From assembly GCF_000712595.1 (NCBI RefSeq), contig NZ_JOTN01000011.1:62001-126000 (forward strand): 64,000 nt of DNA, in the 5' to 3' direction. A program made the translations under genes and the position numbers. Source of the stretch: Bacillus manliponensis. Lineage in GTDB: Bacteria; Bacillota; Bacilli; Bacillales; Bacillaceae_G. Below, piece after piece: positions 1 to 7,053 of the stretch; position 1 is the stretch's first letter; the number at the start of each line of letters is the position of its first letter. The notes under the pieces are model-generated. The model saw only the letters and a list, made by a program, of their open reading frames with translations, made no database searches and was not told the origin of the DNA.

Positions 1-282
1 TTTGGGCGGACGTATAGGACCTAATCCGTCCTTTCCATGTATTTCAGGATAATACGTCACAAATTCACCGGATAACGGGATTTTTGCCCCATTAATAATT
101 GGGATATCTTCTCTTCCTGCTAAATGCATTAAATAAGCTGCATTGCTCGTTGCTTGCTCTTGTGTAACATTCCCATACCCTGTTACAATTCCAACGATAT
201 CAATATTAGGATGTAATAGTCCATACATAATTGCTAACGAGTCATCAATTCCCGGATCTCCTAAAAATAACACTTTTTTCAC
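1..282 (-). CDS. Inosine/uridine-preferring nucleoside hydrolase, N-terminal part (cut by window edge)
   Basis: About 94 N-terminal residues are visible and the rest lies beyond the left edge. The start holds the calcium- and ribose-binding signature GDPGIDDSLA of the IUNH nucleoside hydrolases, which hydrolyse the N-glycosidic bond of ribonucleosides for purine/pyrimidine salvage. I chose a GTG start at 282 because a GGATGGAG ribosome binding site sits about nine bases upstream. An ATG at 297 is in frame but overlaps that site. The family is clear; substrate preference cannot be judged from this fragment. Confidence 0.85.
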   Translation of the reverse strand, partial: MKKVLFLGDPGIDDSLAIMYGLLHPNIDIVGIVTGYGNVTQEQATSNAAYLMHLAGREDIPIINGAKIPLSGEFVTYYPEIHGKDGLGPIRPPK

Positions 283-368
283 AGCTCTCAACTCCATCCT
301 ATTCGCTGCTATTACTATATGAATGTGACTACGTATACAGACGTATTTTATAGAAACTGTTCTTTTGG

Positions 369-441
369 ATAAAGTGGAACTTCACTCAGTGTGGGTTTTC
401 TTCATCACCCACTAAGTGTCAGCCCGTTAATGCGGGATAAA
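369..441 (+). repeat. bcr1-like repeat, short form
   Basis: A 73-bp copy bounded on both sides by ATAAA. It keeps the 5' hairpin (CTCAGTGTGGG pairing imperfectly with CCCACTAAGTG) and the 3' end CCCGTTAATGCGGG, but lacks the internal AATCGGGC segment and the long internal hairpin of the full-size copies near 16.8, 20.3 and 21.8 kb. The rest of the 283-498 gap shows no gene. Confidence 0.75.
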
Positions 442-498
442 AACATTACTATTTTTAGATGATACAAACTCACACTATAAAAACTAACTCTATATAAA

Positions 499-524
499 AA
501 AAGGAAGCGAATCCGCTTCCTTTT
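499..524 (-). terminator. Terminator of panF
   Basis: The inverted repeat AAGGAAGCG/CGCTTCCTT overlaps the panF stop codon. On the minus strand it is followed by a run of T. Confidence 0.85.
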
Positions 525-1971
525 AATTATTTCTACTCGTATTCCATTCATGCACTATGCTTCCTATTATATAAGCAATAAGCGCAAGTAACACAGGGAA
601 CACAACCGTATGCATACCTAATAAGTTTGGGAAGAAAAGGTGACATACAATATATGACCCAACTCCTACAATAATAGATGAAAGTGCCCCTGTCGCATTT
701 CCCTTCCGCCAATATAATCCTAATACAATTGGCCAAATAAAGGCTGCTTCTAATCCACCAAATGAAAATAAATTTAACCAAATTAAAAAGTCAGGTGGCT
801 TCATCGCTGCTACATATACGAGTAATCCGATAATACCAGTAACCCATAATGTCCCTTTTTTCACAGCCTGATGAGATGCTTTTTCATTTATGTAATTGAC
901 ATAAATATCTTTAATGACAGCTGAACTTACAAGTAATAACAAGGAATTTACCGTTGACATGATCGCTGCCATTGGTGCGGCTAGAAAGACACCAGCAAGC
1001 CATGGTGGTAATACTTCCATCGCAAGGAGTGGCATAACTGTATCTGGAACTTCAATACCTGGTAGAACAACGCGAGCAAACACCCCTGTAAGGTGCATGC
1101 CTATCATAATCGTTCCAACAACAATTGTTCCAATAATTAGCGCTTGATGCATTGCTTTTGAGTTTTTATAAGACATCGCTCTTACACTAATTTGTGGTAA
1201 ACCGACTACCCCTACTCCAATTAAAACCCAAAATGATGTAACATATGTTTTTGTTAAACTACCATCTGCGCCAAATGGGGTTACTAAGTTTGGATTCACT
1301 TGTACAAGTTCTTGTATAATGTTTGCAACGCCGCCACCAGCTATGATAGTTGCAATTAAAATCATTGTCGTACCAACTAGCATAATAATGCCAAGTATTG
1401 TATCAGATATCGCAACAGCACGGAAACCACCAATTAAAACGTAAATAAGTACAAAAAAAGTAAATAAAAATAACGATGTTGTATACGATAATCCTGTTAA
1501 CGATTCAATTAAACGACCACCGCCAACCCATTGTGCTACAGTAGCTGAAAACAAGAACACAATGATACATATTGCTGACAAAATAACAACAGCTTTATTG
1601 TCATACCGTCCTTTTAAATAATCAACAAGTGTAATGGCTTTCATCTTTCTCGCAATAATTGCAAACTTCTTACCAAGTACTGTTAAAACAATGTAACCTG
1701 TTACAATTTGAATAGCTGATAAGAGCACCCAGCCAAGCCCCATATTATATGCAATTCCAGGTCCACCTATAAAACTACTCGCACTACCGTAGGTTGCAAT
1801 CATGGTCATTGCTAGTAATAGCCCACCGAGATTACGTCCACCAAGAAAATATTCCTGCAAAAACTCATGATGTACTGTCCTTTGTACACTCCGAGACGCA
1901 TATATACCAATTAAAAAGACAATGATGAATGATGCCATCATTGGAATTATTACATACCAGTTCATATTCAT
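523..1971 (-). CDS. panF: Sodium/pantothenate symporter PanF
   Basis: A 482-residue polytopic membrane protein of the sodium:solute symporter (SSS) family, the same length as E. coli PanF (about 483). It is expected to import pantothenate, the CoA precursor, with sodium. About 13 hydrophobic helices run the whole length. The N-terminal region ...GGRNLGGLLLAMTMIATYGS, with its Ser/Gly-rich helix and the following GGPGIAYNMG, is typical of PanF-like SSS proteins. The start overlaps the stop of the upstream DUF997 gene (ATGA), so the two are probably co-translated. Met3 at 1965 is slightly better spaced from the GGTGAGG ribosome binding site and may be the true start. PanF is distinguished from other SSS members mainly by length and by the DUF997 neighbour, an arrangement also known from E. 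coli yhdT-panF. Confidence 0.9.
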   Translation of the reverse strand: MNMNWYVIIPMMASFIIVFLIGIYASRSVQRTVHHEFLQEYFLGGRNLGGLLLAMTMIATYGSASSFIGGPGIAYNMGLGWVLLSAIQIVTGYIVLTVLGKKFAIIARKMKAITLVDYLKGRYDNKAVVILSAICIIVFLFSATVAQWVGGGRLIESLTGLSYTTSLFLFTFFVLIYVLIGGFRAVAISDTILGIIMLVGTTMILIATIIAGGGVANIIQELVQVNPNLVTPFGADGSLTKTYVTSFWVLIGVGVVGLPQISVRAMSYKNSKAMHQALIIGTIVVGTIMIGMHLTGVFARVVLPGIEVPDTVMPLLAMEVLPPWLAGVFLAAPMAAIMSTVNSLLLLVSSAVIKDIYVNYINEKASHQAVKKGTLWVTGIIGLLVYVAAMKPPDFLIWLNLFSFGGLEAAFIWPIVLGLYWRKGNATGALSSIIVGVGSYIVCHLFFPNLLGMHTVVFPVLLALIAYIIGSIVHEWNTSRNN

Positions 1972-2246
1972 TCCTCACCTTTTTCTTGCTCATCCAGCGG
2001 TATATCTTGAAACACAAATCGCACAACAAGTGTTACAAGACTAATCATAACGAAAAACCCAACAATACAGCTATAAAAAAACCATGCTGGAAAACCAAAT
2101 ACATATGTATAGTGCGCCGGATTTTGACTCCCTAATCCATAAGCAAATCCAAACCAAATAATAAAATTAATGATAACAAGTCCAAGTCCCATCCACGCTT
2201 CACGATGTGCAATACGAAAACGTGGATCTTCATGATATTTATTCAC
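1968..2246 (-). CDS. YhdT-like DUF997 membrane protein, PanF partner
   Basis: A 92-residue protein with two hydrophobic helices (about residues 17-37 and 48-70) and charged ends. It matches the DUF997/YhdT family, which commonly sits directly upstream of panF. The family has no established biochemical role; a helper function for the symporter is inference from the conserved pairing. I use the GTG start at 2246, preceded by GAGGGGTGAGAAAAAG, rather than the longer in-frame extension whose N-terminus is low-complexity. The gene overlaps panF by four bases. Confidence 0.8.
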   Translation of the reverse strand: MNKYHEDPRFRIAHREAWMGLGLVIINFIIWFGFAYGLGSQNPAHYTYVFGFPAWFFYSCIVGFFVMISLVTLVVRFVFQDIPLDEQEKGEE

Positions 2247-2343
2247 CTTTTTCTCACCCCTCTCGCAATTTATAATTGTACCATTATTGCCGATATTTTT
2301 CCCAATAAAAAGAAAAAGAAACAATTTACAAATAACAAAAAAA

Positions 2344-2388
2344 TTTCAATTATATTACAATAGAGAGAATTTTGTAATATAATTGAAA
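2344..2388. promoter_or_regulatory. Perfect 17-bp inverted repeat between divergent genes
   Basis: The arms TTTCAATTATATTACAA and TTGTAATATAATTGAAA are exact reverse complements separated by 11 bases. The repeat lies between the panF unit and the aldehyde dehydrogenase gene. There is no T-run typical of a terminator for either convergent partner (the genes diverge), so an operator or an mRNA-leader hairpin is more likely. The regulator is unknown. Confidence 0.5.
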
Positions 2389-2469
2389 ATTGAAATTAAA
2401 AATATTTTTCCCTATTATTAGAAATAGGTGTACAAAATTCCATTTCGTGCACTCTGTGTTGTATTTGTT

Positions 2470-2498
2470 TTGAAATAAGTACAGTTACACTGTATTTA
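2470..2498 (+). promoter_or_regulatory. Sigma-A-like promoter of the aldehyde dehydrogenase gene
   Basis: TTGAAA (2470-2475) and TATTTA (2493-2498) are separated by 17 bases, 23 bases ahead of the ATG. This matches the vegetative consensus with one weak -10 position. Confidence 0.5.
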
Positions 2499-2521
2499 TA
2501 AAATATTTAGGGGGTTATACG

Positions 2522-4006
2522 ATGAGTCAATTAGCTATGAATCTTCATGAAAAAGTCGAAAAGTTTTTACAAGGAACAAAAAAGTTATATGTAAATGGAG
2601 CTTTCATCGAAAGCGCTTCCGGTAAAACTTTCACAACACCTAACCCTGCAACAGGCGAAACGTTAGCAATTGTTGCAGAAGCTGGACGCGAAGATATTCA
2701 TAAAGCTGTTATTGCAGCTCGCCAAGCATTTGATGAAGGACCTTGGTCACGTATGAGCGCCGCTGAACGAAGCCGTCTTATGTATAAGCTTGCCGATTTA
2801 ATGGAAGAACATAAAGAAGAATTAGCACAACTTGAAACATTAGATAACGGAAAACCAATTCAAGAAACAATGAACGCGGACCTACCGCTTGCAATTGAAC
2901 ATATGCGTTATTATGCTGGATGGGCTACGAAATTAGTTGGACAAACAATTCCTGTCTCTGGCGAATACTTCAATTATACACGCCATGAACCAGTTGGTGT
3001 TGTTGCACAAATTATCCCTTGGAACTTCCCACTTCTTATGGCAATGTGGAAGCTTGGTGCAGCTCTTGCAACAGGATGTACAATCGTATTAAAACCAGCT
3101 GAGCAAACACCACTTTCTGCATTATACTTAGCTGAATTAATGGAAGAAGCTGGATTCCCAAAAGGCGTTGTCAATATCGTACCTGGATATGGTGAAATAG
3201 CTGGACAAGCTCTTATCACACATCCACTTGTTGATAAAATTGCGTTTACAGGATCTACAGCAGTTGGAAAACATATTATGAAAGAAGCTTCTAATTCATT
3301 AAAACGTGTAACGTTAGAATTAGGTGGTAAGTCTCCAAACATCATTTTACCTGATGCAGACTTATCTCGCGCGATTCCAGCCGCTCTTTCTGGTATTATG
3401 TTTAACCAAGGACAAGTATGTTGCGCAGGTTCTCGCTTATATATTCCAAAGAAAATGTATGATAACGTTGTAGCTGACCTTGCATTATATGCGAAAAACT
3501 TAAAACAAGGCGCTGGACTAAACCCAGAAACAAATATCGGTCCACTTGTATCACAAGAACAACAAAACCGTGTAATGGGGTACATTGAAAAAGGTACAGC
3601 TGAAGGCGCCGAAGTTGTCATTGGTGGAAAGAAACCATATGAGCAAGGCTACTTCGTTGCACCAACAGTATTTGCAAACGTTAGTGATGAAATGACAATT
3701 GCAAAAGAAGAAATTTTCGGTCCCGTCGTTGCAGCGATGCCGTTCGATGATATCGATGAAGTAATTGAACGTGCAAATAAAACTGAATTTGGTCTTGCTG
3801 CAGGTGTTTGGACAGAAAACTTAAAGAATGCACACTATGTTGCAAGTAAAGTACGTGCAGGTACTGTATGGGTAAACTGCTATAACGTATTTGATGCAGC
3901 TTCTCCGTTTGGTGGATATAAACAATCTGGCCTAGGTCGTGAAATGGGTTCTTATGCATTAGATAACTACACAGAAGTAAAAAGCGTTTGGATTAGCTTA
4001 AACTAA
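2522..4006 (+). CDS. dhaS: NAD-dependent aldehyde dehydrogenase (DhaS-like)
   Basis: A 494-residue class I/II aldehyde dehydrogenase that oxidises aldehydes to carboxylic acids in the cytoplasm. Visible family motifs are PWNFPLLMAMWKLGAALATG (cofactor side), FTGSTAVGK, the glutamate motif LELGGKSPN around residue 264, and FNQGQVCCAGSRLY, whose cysteine is the nucleophile near residue 298. The C-terminal region has PFGGYKQSGLGREMG. Length and sequence resemble B. subtilis DhaS (495 aa). The gene is monocistronic: it has its own promoter-like element and ends in a bidirectional hairpin. Substrate preference cannot be read from the sequence, so the symbol is given by resemblance only. Confidence 0.85.
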   Translation: MSQLAMNLHEKVEKFLQGTKKLYVNGAFIESASGKTFTTPNPATGETLAIVAEAGREDIHKAVIAARQAFDEGPWSRMSAAERSRLMYKLADLMEEHKEELAQLETLDNGKPIQETMNADLPLAIEHMRYYAGWATKLVGQTIPVSGEYFNYTRHEPVGVVAQIIPWNFPLLMAMWKLGAALATGCTIVLKPAEQTPLSALYLAELMEEAGFPKGVVNIVPGYGEIAGQALITHPLVDKIAFTGSTAVGKHIMKEASNSLKRVTLELGGKSPNIILPDADLSRAIPAALSGIMFNQGQVCCAGSRLYIPKKMYDNVVADLALYAKNLKQGAGLNPETNIGPLVSQEQQNRVMGYIEKGTAEGAEVVIGGKKPYEQGYFVAPTVFANVSDEMTIAKEEIFGPVVAAMPFDDIDEVIERANKTEFGLAAGVWTENLKNAHYVASKVRAGTVWVNCYNVFDAASPFGGYKQSGLGREMGSYALDNYTEVKSVWISLN

Positions 4007-4007
4007 G

Positions 4008-4043
4008 AAAAAGTGACTTTGCCCCGAGGCAAAGTCACTTTTT
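4008..4043. terminator. Bidirectional terminator
   Basis: The stem AAAAAGTGACTTTGCC/GGCAAAGTCACTTTTT lies between the converging aldehyde dehydrogenase and FabG-like genes, with A and T tracts serving both directions. Confidence 0.9.
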
Positions 4044-4784
4044 CTATATTTGTAAGCCACCGCTTACATTGATGACGTCTCCTGTAATGTATGAAGCATA
4101 GTCTGAAGCTAAAAAAGCCACTGCATTCGCAACATCTTGTGGCGTACCAATCCTTCCTACTGGAATTGCCCCTATCATCTTCTCTTTCACTTTATCCGGT
4201 ATCGTCTTTGTCATACTTGTATCCATAAATCCTGGACAAATTGCGTTACATGTGATTCCAAAACTTCCGGCTTCTTTTGATACTGTTTTCGTTAAACCAA
4301 TCACACCAGCTTTCGCCGCTGCATAATTTGCTTGCCCAACATTCCCTTGCCAACTAACAGACGAAATATTAATAATGCGACCATATTTTTGTTCTCGCAT
4401 ATACATAAGCGCTGGTTGTATGCAATGAAATACTCCTGTTAAGTTAACATTTATAACTTGTTCCCATGCTGTATGCTCCATCTTATGTAACATACTATCT
4501 CTCGTAATCCCAGCATTATTTACTAAAATATGTAGTGACCCATACACTTCGATAGCATGCTTTATTAATGTCATCGCTTCTTGAGAATCCCCAACATTAC
4601 AAACATACAAAGATACATCATAGCCTTTCCTGCTAAACTCTGCCTGTGTTTCCTGTAATGCTTTTTCATTTACGTCACTTATGACAACAGAAGCTCCAAG
4701 TGATGCAAGCGTATTTGCAATTTCTTTTCCCAAACCTTGTGCCGCTCCAGTTACAACAGCTACTTTGTTCTGTAAAATGTTCAT
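4044..4784 (-). CDS. FabG-like 3-oxoacyl-ACP / acetoacetyl-CoA reductase (SDR)
   Basis: A 246-residue classical short-chain dehydrogenase. It shows the NAD(P)-binding TGAAQGLG (residues 11-18), LVNNAG with ITRDS, the catalytic Ser in ISSVS, the YAAAK pair of Tyr and Lys, and a C-terminal YITGDVINVSGG typical of FabG and PhaB. It should reduce 3-oxoacyl thioesters to 3-hydroxyacyl thioesters. It is not within a fab cluster, so it is probably a secondary FabG paralogue. The ATG at 4784 is chosen because GGAGG lies six bases upstream; the in-frame ATG at 4790 abuts that site. The IS element lies about 60 bases upstream and may have altered its promoter. Confidence 0.85.
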   Translation of the reverse strand: MNILQNKVAVVTGAAQGLGKEIANTLASLGASVVISDVNEKALQETQAEFSRKGYDVSLYVCNVGDSQEAMTLIKHAIEVYGSLHILVNNAGITRDSMLHKMEHTAWEQVINVNLTGVFHCIQPALMYMREQKYGRIINISSVSWQGNVGQANYAAAKAGVIGLTKTVSKEAGSFGITCNAICPGFMDTSMTKTIPDKVKEKMIGAIPVGRIGTPQDVANAVAFLASDYASYITGDVINVSGGLQI

Positions 4785-4848
4785 GTTCATCCTCCATTTT
4801 TTGACACATTACTATATATATTTCAATCGATATGTAGGCAACTGCTAC

Positions 4849-4990
4849 TAAAAACATAGACAAATATACATTTTTAGAGTTTTCCTGCTTCTACGAACCC
4901 GACCTCGCCAAACGCTCGCTATTATCGTTTGTATAGTTCTCCGCAGGCGTAAATTCCGATGTAGCCCACCGTACATATATACCTACTCTT
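4849..4990 (-). ncRNA. Probable TnpB guide RNA (omega RNA) region at the IS right end
   Basis: TnpB nucleases of IS605/IS607 elements use an RNA from the 3' end of tnpB and the IS right end as guide scaffold, with the guide read from flanking DNA. The 140 bases behind the tnpB stop are non-coding and comparatively GC-rich, with several short pairing segments, and end in GTAGAAGCAGGAAAACTC on the minus strand just before the presumed element end. This placement is established for the family. The exact RNA boundaries and the guide, which would lie just below 4848, are inference. Confidence 0.45.
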
Positions 4991-6142
4991 TTAAGTGAGT
5001 ATGGTATACTCTTTTGCTTGTAAAAGGTTGATAGAAGCGTTTAAATCCCTGTCCATAATGTTTCCACAATCGCATGTATACAATCTGTCTGATAGATTTA
5101 AATCAACTTTCTTTTGACCGCAACATGAGCATAATTTAGAAGACAGATAAAACTTATCTACTTGGCGTAATTCAATTCCTTGCTGCTTACATTTAGACAG
5201 TAACCATGTTTTAAAAGTGTAAAAGCATTGTTGTGCTACTGCTTTGGACAAGTGCCTATTCTTTAACATACCTTTTACATTCAAATCCTCTATTGTGATA
5301 TACATCGGCTTGGTTTTCACCAACGTATTCACAACCGATTTTGCGTACTCTACTCGTATGTTAGATAGCCGCGCATGTAATTTTTGTACTCTAAAAATGT
5401 TTTTGTTTATATTTGCTCTTTTAGCAACAGTTTTTTCACCTCTCTTTTTTAGATTTTCATATTTTCGTGATAAAGAGCGTTGTTCACGTTTCAATTTCTT
5501 TTCTAGCTTTCTTACTGTTAAAGTTTTATTAATATTCTTGTATGGTTTGCCATTACTACATATAGCAAACTCTTTTATACCTAAATCAACACCAATTCCA
5601 GCATTCGTATTATTTTGATTATTTTGTTTGAACACTTCACATAGAACAGACACGTAATACCTTCCTGCTCTTTGAGACACTGTTCCACTTTTTACTACTG
5701 CATCTCTTGGAACATACCCATATTCTTTTAATCTTACCCAACCAATTGTAGGTATTTTTATTCTATGTCTTTCTATTGTCCAATCTGTTTTTTTGTTTTT
5801 CGGGAAATAGCACTTAACATCTTGCTTCTTCTTTTTCTTATATCGTGGAAATTTAGACGTTCCCTTGAAAAATTTCTTAAAAGTATTATCAGCATTCATA
5901 ATAGCTTGTTTAACAGCCTTACTTGATACTTCTTTAATCCACAGGTCATGTGCTTTTGTATATTCATTATTTAACCACTTGAAAAAATCATAACCCCCGA
6001 TAAACTTACCTTCTTTTTCGTAAATCTCTTTGTTTTTAGAAAGGTATAGATTGTAAACGTATCTACACACTCCAATAGTTTGATTGATTTTGGTTATTTG
6101 TTCATTTGTCGGTTTCATTTCAATAAAGTACGCCTTTTTCAT
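4991..6142 (-). CDS. tnpB: TnpB RNA-guided nuclease (IS607/IS605 OrfB family)
   Basis: A 383-residue full-length TnpB. It has an N-terminal helix-turn-helix/REC-WED-like part (about 1-180), a RuvC-like nuclease core with the catalytic acidic residues in GIGVDLGIKE (Asp near 186), ITIEDLNVKGM (Glu near 283) and DRDLNASINLL (Asp near 363), and a zinc ribbon CSCCG...CDCG between the last two. All expected catalytic and metal-binding residues are present, so the protein looks functional. In this family TnpB cuts DNA guided by the element's own RNA and favours element retention. It starts with ATG in a four-base overlap with the end of tnpA, so translation is probably coupled even though tnpA is nonsense-mutated. 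An independent promoter was not recognised. Confidence 0.93.
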   Translation of the reverse strand: MKKAYFIEMKPTNEQITKINQTIGVCRYVYNLYLSKNKEIYEKEGKFIGGYDFFKWLNNEYTKAHDLWIKEVSSKAVKQAIMNADNTFKKFFKGTSKFPRYKKKKKQDVKCYFPKNKKTDWTIERHRIKIPTIGWVRLKEYGYVPRDAVVKSGTVSQRAGRYYVSVLCEVFKQNNQNNTNAGIGVDLGIKEFAICSNGKPYKNINKTLTVRKLEKKLKREQRSLSRKYENLKKRGEKTVAKRANINKNIFRVQKLHARLSNIRVEYAKSVVNTLVKTKPMYITIEDLNVKGMLKNRHLSKAVAQQCFYTFKTWLLSKCKQQGIELRQVDKFYLSSKLCSCCGQKKVDLNLSDRLYTCDCGNIMDRDLNASINLLQAKEYTILT

Positions 6143-6738
6143 AACTCTTTATCCTCCGACATTTTCTTTTTGTATTTTCTCAATCCATATATTCTGCAAC
6201 TGAATACATGGACGATAGATATCAAGCCTTGAACCAGTTCTTCTTGAGGGGATAACTTCTCATTATTAACAACAACGATTTCCACACCTAATTTACGAAG
6301 AAACTTTTCAAACCAATCATAGCCAAAACGAACAAATCTATCTTTGTGCGCGATAATAATTGTCGGAACTTCACCTTCCACACAACTATCAAACAGTTTG
6401 TTCCACTGTTTTCTGTTATAATTTCATCCACTGCCAATATCCGTAATCACTTCATTAACAATGATTCCTCGTGCGTTAGCAAATGTTTTTAAAAACTCAA
6501 TTTGGTTTTCTAAGTCATCTTTTTGTCCTTGATTGGATACTCTCGTGTAAATAACGGTCTTACCTACTTTATTTTCTTCTTGAATACCCATATAAGTTCT
6601 ATACTATTTATCTGTATAGTATCTTCTTCCTTTTGGGTTTCGGTAAGCAGTTAATGTACCTTCGTTATCCCATCTTTGTGGTGTTCTGACAAACACATTG
6701 ATCATTTTTGCAAATTCTTTTGGTTTATACTGTTTCAT
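6139..6738 (-). pseudogene. tnpA: IS607-type TnpA serine recombinase, two in-frame stop codons
   Basis: Reading 200 codons in one frame gives a complete IS607 TnpA. It has an N-terminal MerR-like helix-turn-helix (residues about 1-45, with FVRTPQRWDNEGTL and GRRYYTDK), a resolvase core with the catalytic serine in VIYTRVSNQGQ, and a C-terminal part with IIIAHKDRFVRFGYDWF and VVNNEKLSPQEEL. The frame is interrupted by TAG right after GRRYYTDK (near residue 47) and by TGA in the segment GSG-stop-NYNRKQWN (near residue 115). No frameshift is needed, so both are simple substitutions. The product should be non-functional unless stops are read through. The 80 codons after the second stop form an open frame but lack the catalytic serine. 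Confidence 0.88.
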
Positions 6739-6875
6739 AGGTATATTTTACTACTTATGCTTATATTTGTCTGTATTTTAGGTTACTGTTAATCATCTCC
6801 TTTTTTGAATAAAAAAAGACAATATGTCTCACACTATATTTGCAACGTAGCTTAATACAAGGAGATTGTACAAAC

Positions 6876-7025
6876 ATGAAGAAAAAAAGCTTGCAGCAAA
6901 ATAAACTATCTGATGGCATTGATGTAGAATTTTCTCAAGAACTTGCTGATCAAGATGATTTAGAAGCACAAGCACGCGCAAATGCTGCAGACGCAAGACA
7001 ACAACGCCAATCAAACAAAAAATAA
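6876..7025 (+). CDS. Small YfhD-like protein
   Basis: A 49-residue hydrophilic protein with the conserved-looking C-terminal half DVEFSQELADQDDLEAQARA followed by NAADARQQRQ, which I recognise as resembling the Bacillus YfhD family (function unknown, spore-former distribution). The ATG at 6876 has GGAG 11 bases upstream. The in-frame ATG further upstream would add residues unlike the family. The gene is single and ends in a strong terminator shared with the converging cyclase gene. Confidence 0.7.
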   Translation: MKKKSLQQNKLSDGIDVEFSQELADQDDLEAQARANAADARQQRQSNKK

Positions 7026-7053
7026 ACCGAGGAACTCCCTCGGTTTATTTTTT
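7024..7053. terminator. Terminator between YfhD-like gene and sqhC
   Basis: The stem AAACCGAGG/CCTCGGTTT (one extra base in the loop) is followed by a T-rich tract on the plus strand. A-rich sequence on the other side allows it to work for the converging gene. Confidence 0.85.

Larger units (their letters stand above)
4848..6782 (-). mobile_element. IS607-type insertion sequence (TnpA broken, TnpB intact)
   Basis: The element carries a serine-recombinase-type tnpA followed by tnpB with an ATGA overlap, the standard IS607 arrangement. The ends carry related sequences in inverted orientation: CTAAAAACATAGACAAATATA at 4848-4868 and the reverse complement of TATATTTGTCTGTATTTTAG at 6762-6781. 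I take these as approximate limits; IS607 elements make no target duplication, so the exact ends cannot be fixed here. The element separates the FabG-like gene from whatever originally lay upstream. tnpA has two nonsense mutations, so transposition in cis should be lost. Confidence 0.8.

Noticed and set aside
2974-3621. A 215-codon open frame on the minus strand inside the aldehyde dehydrogenase gene
   Set aside because: It is antisense to a clear dehydrogenase, has no ribosome binding site and reads as low-quality, Ser/Pro-rich sequence typical of a frame shadow.
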